From Owenia fusiformis (taxonomy: Eukaryota; Annelida; Polychaeta; Sabellida; Oweniidae): a stretch of DNA of 64,000 nt. This document shows positions 51,716-62,811 of the stretch, one piece after another (within the stretch, counting starts at the first letter, position 1; each line of letters opens with the position of its first letter). The translations under genes were made by a program, and so were the position numbers. The notes beneath the pieces were generated by a model. That model worked only from the letters and a program-made list of their open reading frames with translations, made no database searches and was not told the DNA's origin. The stretch lies in the NCBI GenBank assembly GCA_903813345.2, contig CAIIXF020000002.1, positions 22,212,455-22,276,454 on the forward strand, written 5' to 3'.

Positions 51716-52495
51716 CTGTTATTTTGTATTATAAGACACTCATCCACTTTTCTTCAACATGATATTAATTATGAATTCTGCAAGTGAAAACATCAATTTT
51801 TCATGAATGCTGATGGTGATCATATATTGGCAATGGTGATCATACTTTGGAAATGGTAATCATGCTTAGGCCATAAGAAGTAGATTCTTTGTTTTGCGTC
51901 CTCGCAAAATCCAAATCATGCAAGGATACAAGGAAAACAAACACAAACTCAAGAAAAAACACAAACTTGTTTGCTGAGAAATGTATACATTTCAAGGGCA
52001 TAAAAGGGCATGACATACCAATTTCTATGTATCTATACATTCTATACAGTATATTTCAAGGGTAAAAATAAGAAAATACACAATGTATGCCAAAGTAATC
52101 AAAAACACTGTCCATTTTGACGCACATCAAATTTTCCACCATTTTGTCTGATTCTGATTGAACGAAATGCGATGGTACTTCCAGACTTTGTGATTGCTAT
52201 TTGGATGTGTTTGCTTTTTCTGATTTACTCAAAATCGTGCAAGCAAGGGGACGCAAAACAAAGAATCTACTTCTTATGGCCTTATTGGCAATTGTGTTTG
52301 CTTATTTTAAATTCATTACTCCAAGAAAAAAGTTTATTTATTATTTATTAAATCAATAAATGATGTTTTTATGTGAATATCATTGAATTATGTGAGACTC
52401 ATTAAATTCAAGTTACAATTAAAACGAGCTATTTTTCTTAGAAATACCAAGAAATCCTCAGAATTTTTAATTCACATGGAAAATTAAGGTATTCT
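51716..52495. other. inverted-repeat DNA, no gene seen
   Basis: TTAGGCCATAAGAAGTAGAT near 51868 followed by TCTTTGTTTTGCG is inverted near 52258 (CGCAAAACAAAGA, then ATCTACTTCTTATGGCC). An element of about 420 bp (51868-52285) is thus bounded by about 34-bp inverted repeats. There is no coding region. Confidence 0.65.
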
Positions 52496-52502
52496 TGTTA
52501 TT

Positions 52503-53648
52503 ATCCCATCGAACGAAGTTCGGAGGGATATAGGGAACGCCTCCGTCCGTCCGTCCGTCCGTCCGTACGTACGTCCGTCCGTCCGTCCGTCCGGGCAATA
52601 ACTCAAATACCGTCGGCCCGATTTTGTTCATATTTTGTACACATATACCCTATGGGGGTAGAAGTTCTGCTCGAAAGCCGATTTTCAAAATGGCCGCTCA
52701 TTTCAAAATGGCGGCCATTTTAGTGCCTAATTTACAGTAATTTAGGTGCAATATGTAAAACTGTAATAGCAATATGTTTTAGATGTAAAAAAATTATATA
52801 GGACATTAATAAAGCTAGAAATGTAGATATTAAAGAAGCACATGGCAGCCATCTTGAAAAATGGCGTTCTTTACTCGTTATTTTACGATTTTTGCTGTAA
52901 CTCGAAAAGTAGTGGAGCGATTTTGTTCATATTTGGTATGTGAATACTATAAACATTACACACTGTCTAAAGACACTTTTAGTAGAAGGTGGCCATTTTG
53001 AAAAATGGCCGCCATGGCCGCCATTTTTCAAAATGGCTGCCATTTTAACGTATTTTACTTTAACTCGAAAAGTAGTGGAGCGATTTTGTTCATATTTGGT
53101 ATGTGAATACTATAAGCATGACACACTGTCCTATGACACTTTTGGTAGAAGGCGGCCATTTTGAAAAAAAAATTGAAAAAAGGCCGCCATTTTAACGTAT
53201 TTTACTATAACTCGAAAAGTAGTGAAGCGATTTTGTTCATATTTGGTATGTGAATACTGTAAGCAAGGCACACTGTCTAATGACACTTTTGGTAGAAGGC
53301 GGTCATTTTTCAAAATGGCCGCCATTTTAACATATTTTACTATAACTCGAAAAGTAGTGGAACGATTTTGTTTATATTTGGTATGTGAATACTATAAGCA
53401 CGGCACACTGTCTAATGGCACTTTTGGTAGAAGGTGGCCATTTTGAAAAATGGCCGCCATTTTAACGTACTTTACTATAACTTGAAAAGTAGTGGAGCGA
53501 TTTTGCTCATATTTGGTATGTGAATACTATAAGCATGGCACATGGTCTAATGACACTTTTGGTAGAAGGCGGCCATTTTGAAAAATGGCTGCCATTTTTG
53601 CTATATCCTTTGTTTGTAAAAATGCCATCCATGGCTGTTCGATGGGAT
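52503..53648. mobile_element. TIR element with internal tandem AAAATGGCC units
   Basis: Ends are ATCCCATCGAAC and GTTCGATGGGAT. The left end runs on through CGGAGGGATATAGGGAACGCC into a CCGT tetranucleotide run (52540-52592). The interior holds about five units of 130-160 bp with ACTCGAAAAGTAGTGGAGCG, CATATTTGGTATGTGAATAC and GACACTTTTGGTAGAAGG. Related ends occur at 33186 and an internal fragment at 48385. No protein is encoded. Confidence 0.75.
52540..52592. repeat. CCGT tetranucleotide microsatellite
   Basis: A run of CCGT units with a short ACGT interruption, inside the left end of the surrounding element. Confidence 0.95.
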
Positions 53649-54038
53649 TCGCTACGCTTTGGCGTTGCCGTTGTTCTGGTTTCTAGTACAATTAACTTGC
53701 CCATTTTTGTGAACTTATCTGCCTTTCCCATCTTGTAAATATGCAGTATTGTCTTACAAACTTGAAGTATGACTTAATATAAATCATAGTATGTATATCT
53801 ATTGAATCAGTAATTATCATATTCATTATATATAAAAATGTAATTGAAGAAGACAACATGCTTTTATTATCTTAATAACACTGAAAAGGGTCATATTAAA
53901 AAACAATAAGGGGAATAACCTATGGTTGCACTGTGGGGCTTATTTTTTTATCAATTGATAGTCTTTGACGTATACCTCTCTAAATTGGGATTCCCATTTT
54001 GTAGTTTTGATATCATTCTGATGTTGGAGGTAATGTTT
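53649..54038. other. intergenic, no gene seen
   Basis: Spacer between the repeat element and the 3' end of the minus-strand cysteine-repeat gene. Confidence 0.4.
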
Positions 54039-54044
54039 TTTATT
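54039..54044 (-). terminator. polyadenylation signal AATAAA
   Basis: AATAAA on the minus strand, beginning 8 bases after the stop codon at 54052 of the cysteine-repeat/ITIH gene. It is unusually close to the stop, so a more distal signal may be used instead. Confidence 0.4.
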
Positions 54045-54051
54045 CACAAAC

Positions 54052-54260
54052 CTATGGATCTTTGTTAATCCTACCAGATTCATTTTCATTTACAACCTTA
54101 AATATGTCCAGTTTCTTTATGAAAATAGGCTGAGATTCTCTTGTTACATGCCAGCATTTGTGGCTTATTCTCTCTACTTCGATTTCCAGATCAAGCCATT
54201 TCACTATACCAGTTGTAGCATGTCTTGCCCTCTTCAGTGAAGCATGCCTACCTATAGAAC
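54052..54260 (-). CDS. last exon of the cysteine-repeat/ITIH gene
   Basis: Acceptor TATTGCAG|GTTCTATAGG; stop TAG at 54054-54052. It encodes SIGRHASLKRARHATTGIVK and about 49 further residues, including ISHKCWHVTRESQP. The single Cys-Trp pair matches the C-terminal CWxx of ITIH proteins. The phase (1 then 2) closes the Gly codon shared with the exon before. Confidence 0.85.
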
Positions 54261-57200
54261 CTGCAATAGATATCAGATAACATTTACACAACAGTTTTGC
54301 TTCATAAAATTCTTACATGATATTTTTATTGCTCTTTTAAAAAGTGCTATATTGTAATCTTGTGTTTATGAGTGAGCATATATCTGTGGGGATCGACACA
54401 AAATATAACTTGTTATTAAAATTCCGGGAAGACCGCTTACCTGTTCACCTTGAAATTTTGAGTGATACAAGAGCAGGCTTGTGCCAAGATCTCATAAAGT
54501 TTTGGGTATAATCACTAGGCATTAGGGGTCCCGCGATTTATCGATATATCGATGCATCGGCTCGTTTGGTGACGATACGAGCGTATCGATTCAAAGACTC
54601 AAATATCGATACACCAAAATATAATTAACATACCTGAAATCCATCATATTTTGCCGAAATCTACTGAATATTTGGCTTTTTTCAGAAATTGTTTTTATAT
54701 CTTTTGTTTGGTTTCTCACTGGACATGACACGCCCAAAATGTTGTATAAATGCGAACAGAATGCTTAGCGGATTGACAGTCTAAATGCGAACAAATAACT
54801 TGTGTCTTCTATGTCTCCGCATATCAACATACTTTGTTTTATAATTCTATATACTTTTGGACAATTTTAGTATGAATAAATATAATCTTTGAACTTTTAA
54901 TTGGATAGAACGCGTTCAATTTATTGATAGCTCTAATGAAAAAAAACGAACACTATTTACGTTCGGAGTATTAATGTTGACCGGAGGTTAGAAATTGAAA
55001 CTTTTTGAAAGTTTTGAACACACTTGATAGAATTATGGCCATGTAAGCATCAAACATGGGTAGTTGTGTTATCCTTATATCCCTAATAGAAAATTTACTG
55101 TGTAGTACATTTGAACATTCCTCAGTAAAGGGAAAGCACAGCCGGACTTCAAAAAAATTGCAAAATACAATGCACAGACTAGATTAGGGACTACTATAGC
55201 AGGTAGGCTTGATACTATAGACTATAGTTTTTATACTTCATCTGAATCAAATGTCACAACAAGTGATAGAATTTAAACTCGACCTCAGCTACGTCAGTGT
55301 TGCACCCCTCCCCCCCCGGTTCAACTACACTATTATGTATCGTATCGTTGCTCGTATCGTGACCTGAGTATCGAGAAACGTATCGTATCGTTTCATAATG
55401 TATCGTGGGACCCCTACTAGGCATCCATTTTAAATTTCTTAATAAAAGTATGACATTTATCACTGTCATTCTTGTTATCACTATGAATTTTACTCAAATT
55501 AATGAAGACCTTACCCATGATTCCCCCTGCATCATCATCTAATGCTGATGTCTCTGAAATCCCAAAGTTTAAGTATGATCCTTTGTGCTTCTTCCTTTCT
55601 GCCCTCATCACAGCAATAACAAGATGGTCATCATTCATCATGATATTTATGTGATTACCACTGATATGTACATAGCCTATGCTCAACATAATATAGGCCT
55701 CATCCCACTTGTATTTGTTCTCCTTTCCCCTGTCTTTAATCAGCACATGGTCAGTGTTGATGTATATTAGGGATGAGCCTTGCCTCAGAAGGAAGTCACC
55801 AACAAACATTGCTATATTTTTATTTCCACCTTGTGTTGTGGAGGCTTCTATGAATGTTGACTGGATTTCTATAAGTAGAATTAGCAATTTGTGAACATGA
55901 TTTGGCATTAGGTTGAAGACATTATTGCAAATCCTAAATAACAATATGTCACCACTTCTTGGTGGTGACATAATGATCTTTATTCTCTAATTGACAACTG
56001 TTAAATTGCTTATACCAAGAAACACATCTTTGAGCTCCAAACTAAAATTACCAGTTTTTAAAACATGACTTGTACTTCTCAAAGGTCATATGGAATTATT
56101 GTTGAAGTAAAAGACATGGAACCATTTTGGATCGGTGATACATACCTAGATTTTGTTGCTTTAAGAAGAGGTATGTTTCCCCTGGTTCTCCCCAAAAGTT
56201 ATAACAGAACTTGTATCCATTGGCAACACCCTTTATTGTCTGCCTCACATGCGGGTCCCCACAGACCATTATTCCAGTAGATTCATGTGGCTTGCAGAAT
56301 GGCTTTCCTTTTTCATTACAGTCATTATTAGACACACATTCGTGACACTTCATGATACCTTGGTGTAGCATACAAAGTGGAAGGTCCGGATTGGTACAGT
56401 GTGTGTTGTTACCGCATTGTTGACATTTATGCATGTTTGAGGAATCTGGGACACACATTGAAAGTTCTGGCACTACACAGTCAGCATTTGTTAAACACTC
56501 TTGACACTGGTTGGTTTCAGTGTTACATTTAGGTTTGTCATTTGTTGTACAGTCACTGTCTTCTAGACACTCGTTACAAAAGCCAACGTTTTCTTTTTTT
56601 ACACATATGACACCATTTGAACTTGTAGTACAGTCATCATTTGTCCCACATCCTTGACATATTTGTATATCATCAGTTCCACTTAGACATATAGGGAGAT
56701 TTGGATCTGTACAGTCATCATTTGTTGCACATCCCTGACATATTTGTATATCATCAGTTCCACTTAGACATACAGGGAGAGTTGGATCTGTACAGTCATC
56801 ATTTGTTCCACATCCCTGACATATTTGTATATCATCAGTTCCACTTAGACATACAGGGAGAGTTGGGTCTGTACAGTCATCATTTGTTCCACACCTTTGA
56901 CATATTTGTATATCATCAGTTCCACTTAGACATACAGGGAGAGTTGGATCTGTACAGTCATCATTCGTTCCACATCCCTGACATATTTGTATATCATCAG
57001 TTCCACTTAGACATACAGGGAGAGTTGGATCTGTACAGTCATCATTCGTCCCACATCCTTGACATATTTGTATATCATCAGTTCCACTTAGACATACAGG
57101 GAGAGTTGGATCTGTACAGTCATCATTCGTTGCACATCCCTGACATATTTGTATATCATCAGTTCCATTTAGACATACAGGGAGAGTTGGGTCTGTACAG

Positions 57201-60200
57201 TCATCATTTGTTCCACATCCCTGACATATTTGTATGTCGTCAGTTCCACTTAGACATACAGGGAGAGTTGGATCTGTACAGTCATCATTCGTTCCACATC
57301 CCTGACATATTTGTATATCATCAGTTCCACTTAGACACACAGGGAGATTTGGATCTGTACAGTCCTCGCTTGTTGCACATCCTTGACATATTTGTATGTC
57401 GTCAGTTCCACTTAGACATACAGGGAGAGTTGGATCTGTACAGTCATCATTTGTTCCACATCCCTGGCATATTTGTATATCATCAGTTCCACTTAGACAT
57501 ACAGGGAGAGTCGGGTCTGTACAGTCATCATTTGTTCCACATCCCTGACATATTTGTATATCATCAGTTCCGCCTAGACATACAGGAAGAGTTGGGTCTG
57601 TACAGTCATCATTTGTTGCACATCCCTGACATTTATGTATATCATCAGTTCCACTTAGACATACTGGGAGAGTTTGATCTGTACAGTCATCATTCGTTCC
57701 ACATCCCTGACATATTTGTATATCATCAGTTCCACTTAGACATACAGGGAGAGTTGGGTCTGTACAGTCATCATTCGTTCCACATCCCTGACATATTTGT
57801 ATATCATCAGTTCCACTTAGACATACAAGAAGAGTTGGATCTGTACAGTCATCATTTGTTCCACATCCCTGACATATTTGTATATCATCAGTTCCACTTA
57901 GACATACAGGGAGAGTTGGGTCTGTACAGTCATCATTTGTTCCACACCCTTGACATATTTGTATATCATCAGTTCCACTTAGACATACAGGGAAAGTCGG
58001 GTCTGTACAGTCATCATTTGTTCCACATCCTTGACATATTTGTATATCATCAGTTCCACTTAGACATACTGGGAGAGTTTGATCTGTACAGTCATCATTC
58101 GTTCCACATCCCTGACATATTTGTATATCATCAGTTCCACTTAGACATACAGGAAGATTTGGATCTGTACAGTCATCATTTGTTCCACATCCCTGACATA
58201 TTTGTATATCATCAGTTCCACTTAAACAAACAGGGAGAGTTGGATCTGTACAGTCATCATTTGTTGCACATCCTTGACATATTTGTATATCGTCAGCTCC
58301 ACTTAGACATACAGGGAGAGTTGGATCTGTACAGTCATCATTTGTTGCACATCCCTGACATATTTGTATATCATCAGTTCCACTTAGACAAACAGGGAGA
58401 GTTGGATCTGTACAGTCATCATTCGTTCCACATCCTTGACATATTTGTATATCATCAGTTCCACTTAGACATATAGGGAGATTTGGATCTGTACAGTCAT
58501 CATTTGTTGCACATCCCTGACATATTTGTATATCATCAGTTCCACTTAGACATACAGGAAGATTTGGATCTGTACAGTCATCATTTGTTCCACATCCCTG
58601 ACATATTTGTATATCATCAGTTCCACTTAGACATACAGGGAGAGTTGGATCTGTACAGTCATCATTTGTTCCACATCCCTGGCATATTTGTATATCGTCA
58701 GCTCCACTTAGACATACAGGGAGAGTTGGATCTGTACAGTCATCATTTGTTGCACATCCCTGACATATTCTTCTTTCTTTATCGGGTCTTGCTGTACAGA
58801 CTGAAAAATTTTCAGATCCACAATCATCCCCTGTCCTGCATTGTTGACATTTTGTACCCATACAGAATGGAAACTCTGCATTAAGGCAGTGATCATCTAA
58901 TGCACATTCCATACATAACTTCACCCCATCTAAATTCATTGCACATATTGGAGAACCAGTGCTACAGTCATCATTACCAGTACATTCATGGCATCTCAGA
59001 ATATTTTGTGATTGTTCACAGAATGGTTTATCAGTGGTACAATCTGCATCTGATTCACATCCTTGACAGACTTTGACACTGTTTTGATTTTGTATACACA
59101 TGTTGATTTCCTCATCCGTACAGTCAGTATCATTCACACAGCCTTGACACTGTAGTAGACCATTTGCATTGAGAATACATTGAGGGAAGTCATTATTTGT
59201 GCATTGAGAATCATCTAAACATTCTTGGCACATGTTGATTGATCCAGATAAAAGACATCTTGATAATACAGGGTCTGTGCAATCATCATTTGCCAAGCAT
59301 TGCTGACATACTTGTATTTCATCAGGATTATTTGTACATATTGGGAGATTTTCATCTGTGCAGTTTTCATTGACTGAGCAACCTTGGCATTTTGAGATCT
59401 CATTAGTCTCAATACAAAATGGAAGATCAGAATCCAAGCATGATTCATCAGTTGTACAATATTGACATCGTTTTACTCCTTGTGAATTTGTAAAACAAAA
59501 TGGAGCAGCTGGGTCACAATCCTCATTTCGACTACATTCATGGCATGTAAGAATATTGGCTGAGTTTAGTTCACAATATGGAAAGTCTGTTGCACAGTCT
59601 TCATTTGTTTTACATTGTTGACATACTTTAATATCTTTGTCATTCGGCAGACAAAGGTCAATGTTATCTTCAGTACAGTCAGTATCATTTTCACAACCTT
59701 GACATTGAAGCAGTCCATCTGAATTCTGTGTACATTTTGGTAGCTCATTATTTGTGCATTGAGAATCATCTAAACATTCTTGGCACATGTTGATTGATCC
59801 AGATAAAATACATCTTGATAATACAGGGTCTGTGCAATCATCATTTGCCAAGCATTGCTGACATACTTGTATTCCATCTGAATTATTGCTACATATTGGG
59901 AGATTTTCGTCAGTGCAGTTTTCATTGACTGAGCATTCTTGACATTTTGAAATCTCATTAGTCTCTATACAAAACTGAAAATCTGACTCTGCACACGACT
60001 CGTCACTTGTGCAAGATTGACATCGTTTTACTCCTTTTGTATTTTCAGAGCAAAATGGTATACTAGGATCGCAGTACTCATTCCTACTGCATTCATGGCA
60101 CATTTGAATATTAGCAGTGTTTAGTTCACAAAATGGGAAGTCTGTTGTACAGTCTTCATTTGTTTTACATTGTTGGCATACTTTAATGTCTTTGTCATTT

Positions 60201-62811
60201 AGCAGACATATGTCAATGCCATCCTCTGTGCAGTCAGTTGCATTCTCACAACCTTGACATTGAAGAAGTCCATCTGAATTCTGTGTACATTTTGGTAGCT
60301 CATTATCTGTGCATTGAGAATCATCTAAACATTCTTGGCACATGTTGATTGATCCGGATAAAATACATCTTGATAATATAGGATCATCACAGTCATCATT
60401 TGCCAAGCATTGCTGACATACTTGTATCCCATCAGGGTTGTCCGTACATATTGGGAGATTTTCATCTGTACAATCCTCATCAATAGAACATCCCTGACAA
60501 TGTGATGTCCCATTAGTCGAAACACACATAGGATAATTTGGGTTTTCACACTGGTCATCGGTTATACATTCCTGACATGATTTGACTCCATTAGTTTCTA
60601 AACATCTTGGTGAATCATCGGGACAATCTTGAGTTATCACACATTGGTGACACATCATAATGTTTTCACTGTTTACAGCACAGAGTGGTAAATGGTTCGG
60701 ACATCCTTCGTTATCTTTACATTGTTGGCATAACTTTATATCATCTGTATTTGCCAAACACAAAGGAAATGAGGAGTTTCCGCAGTTTGAATTTGTATCG
60801 CATCCTTGACACATTTTTATGTTGTCACTGTTAGGTAAGCACATATTTAAGTCAGGGTCATCACAGTTTCTGTTGCGGTTACATTGTTGACAGAGCCCAA
60901 TTCCTCCAGTGGAAACACACATCGACAATATCGGATCAGTACACTGGCGATTTCTGTCACATTGCTGACACATTTTGATTCCATCTCGATTTGCAATGCA
61001 TCTAGACAAAATATCATCAGTACAATTGGCATGTGAGATACATTGTTGACATTTTAGATCACCATTTGAATCAGTGCATATATTCAGATCAGAGTCAGTA
61101 TTGCAGTTATCATCAGAAGCACATTCATGACACCTCTTTGTATTTTGATAGGTCACACATTGTGGGAGCGCCTGGTCATTACAGTCTGAATTAGTTGCAC
61201 ATTCCTGACATTGGGATTTACCATTAAGTTCTGTACAAATTAACTGTGCTTCATTAACACAGTCAGTGCTCTTTAGACATTCATGACACACACTTAAACC
61301 TTGTGAGTTGGGGTTACAGAATGGAGCATCAGTACTACATTCCTCATCAAAGTCACATTGGTGACACATGTTAATTCCACTTGGATCTGGCTTACAAATT
61401 TTAAAGTCATCAAGCGGGCAGTCAACTGGTTCTGTACATTGTTGACATATCTTACGATCATCAGCATTTGGGTAGCAAAATGGCAGCTCAACTGGGCAAT
61501 CCTCGTTCTCTCGACATTCTTGACATTTTGACAGTTCTGGATTATTTATATCAGGAAAACAATGTTGTAGCCCAGGATCTGTACAATGAGCATCAGTTAC
61601 ACATTCTGTACACTTCTTTTCATTTGCTATGGTATCAGCAACACAGTAGGGGAAATTTCCGTTGTTGCAGTGGCTATTTTTTTTACACTCATGACATTTT
61701 TTGAGATCTGTTAATGTGAAACAGTAATTAAGACCATTTCCTGTTTGAACACAGTCGATATTCTCTCTACAGGGCTGACAGAGGTTGAGTCCATTAGTTT
61801 CAAAACAGTACTTCAGGGTTTCATTCAGACAATCTGAATCCGACAGGCATTCATGACATCTCTTCACTCCAGCTTCATTTCTTCTACAATGTGAATGTAC
61901 TCCTACACAGTCTGTGTTTGTTTGGCATTCGTGACACTGTAGAATATTGCTGAAGTCTTCCTCACATGTACTAGAACCACTACAATCATCACTTGTGATA
62001 CACTGATGACAGTGCATGGTTTCACCTATGTGAGCATGACATATTGGAAATGCCAGGCTGCATTCAGTATTGTTAGAGCATTCATGACAGGATTTTATTC
62101 CATTAGCATCCTCAGCACAGATAGATAGATCAGTCTCTGTACAGTCATCATTTGTGCCACACTTATGACACGTTCTCACATCAGCACTGTTTGCAGAACA
62201 GAACGGTGTCTCTGTTGGACAGTCCATCCCAAAAGAACACTGATGACATATTTTCACACTACTGCCCTCTATTGTATCACAAAATGGAAAATCTATATTT
62301 GTGCAGTCCTCATCAACAAGGCACTGGTAGCATGTATTGAGTGTATCTGCATTACCCATGACACATATAGGACGATCAGCATTACAATCTGCATTAGTAG
62401 CACATTGCTGACATTTGAGTGCTTTGGTATTATCTTCAGCACAGACGTTCTGACCAGGTAGTGTACAGTCTATGTTCGATATACATTCATGACAGTCGTT
62501 CACCCCAAGTGAGTTTTCTGTACAAAATCTCCTAACCTCATCTGTACAGTCGTCATGTTTCACACATTTCCTGCAGACTTTTTCACCATTTATGTTCGTG
62601 TCACATGCTAGGAAGCCCAAATCTATACAGTCCTGGTCTGTCTCACATTGTTGACACGTCTTTCTATTGTTGGACAAGACACATGCTGGGAGATCAGATG
62701 TACACTCTGCGTCAGTTATACACTCATGACATGTACATTCCTCAACTGTACAGTGGGGGATACTGGATGGACAGTCTGTGCTATTGAAACAACCTCCAGT
62801 ACTTGTAAGAG
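54052..62811 (-). CDS. giant cysteine-repeat protein with ITIH-type C-terminal region
   Basis: Probably secreted. Three exons join in frame (62811-56146, 55868-55515, 54260-54052), giving about 2,409 residues. The first encodes about 80 repeats of 27 residues with the pattern C-x2-C-x5-C-x7-C-x9. The last 26 (about 58770-56657) are nearly identical. A CGDPHVRQTIKG block with CYNFWGEPGE follows, and then YLNFGISETSALDDDAGGIM and HKCWHV. These match the region after the vWA domain of inter-alpha-trypsin inhibitor heavy chains (GDPHF, CFNIDGQPGD, LGFYI...GLLGQF). The VIT and vWA domains are absent. There is no in-frame ATG before the stop upstream of 62890. A strong acceptor TGCTTGCTTTTCAG|CTC at 62812 implies an upstream exon with the start and any signal peptide. 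Function is unknown; extracellular-matrix or coelomic/mucus roles are guesses. Confidence 0.85.
54523..55416. mobile_element. hAT-type MITE in an intron
   Basis: An 894-bp element with ends TAGGGGTCCCGCGAT and ATCGTGGGACCCCTA (one mismatch). It is flanked by a perfect 8-bp duplication CTAGGCAT (54515-54522 and 55417-55424). The ends are closely related to those of the element at 35792. It lies in the last intron of the cysteine-repeat/ITIH gene, about 100 bp from the splice donor. No transposase is present. Confidence 0.93.
55515..55868 (-). CDS. ITIH-type exon of the cysteine-repeat gene
   Basis: Acceptor CTTATAG|AAATCC, donor ATCATGG|GTAAGG. It encodes 118 residues from EIQSTFIEASTTQGGNK to DDDAGGIMG. 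It holds the beta-rich ITIH C-terminal core, including a YLNFGIS...GIMG block like LGFYI...GLLGQ in vertebrate heavy chains. Confidence 0.88.
55945..55972. repeat. palindromic transposon terminus
   Basis: Hairpin TATGTCACCAC...GTGGTGACATA, the fourth full copy in the window. It lies in the 277-bp intron between the large repeat exon and the ITIH exon. Confidence 0.85.
56657..58770. repeat. 81-bp coding minisatellite, 26 near-identical units
   Basis: Twenty-six consecutive 81-bp units coding (minus strand) for the 27-residue repeat, with variation at only a few positions (Gly/Ala after the second Cys, Pro-Thr/Pro-Asn/Gln-Thr, Val/Ile, Ser-Gly-Thr/Ser-Gly-Ala). Adjacent units are far more alike than those in the N-terminal half, so the array was recently expanded or homogenised. 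Because the unit is a multiple of three, the plus strand also has a long open frame, which is an artefact. Confidence 0.95.
58950..60510. repeat. higher-order repeat of about 558 bp, nearly three copies
   Basis: Blocks of about seven 27-residue repeats are themselves repeated. GGCACATGTTGATTGATCC occurs near 60340, 59782 and 59229 (558 and 553 bp apart), and the flanking coding blocks (TDENLPIC, LANDDCTDP, LDDSQCT, CEND/CENA) recur in the same order. This second level of duplication is separate from the 81-bp array. Confidence 0.88.

Noticed and set aside
52940-53738. Several 60-80 codon frames with repeated FKMAAILTYFT and GRRRPF patterns
   Set aside because: By-products of the tandem AAAATGGCC units of the element at 52503-53648.
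56701-58884. Long plus-strand open frames (591 and 133 codons, LYSHHLFHIPDIFVYHQF-type repeats)
   Set aside because: They are the antisense of the 81-bp cysteine-repeat array. A unit that is a multiple of three and lacks a stop in one frame stays open by periodicity. The product has no cysteine or fold logic, while the minus strand has regular cysteines and an ITIH continuation.
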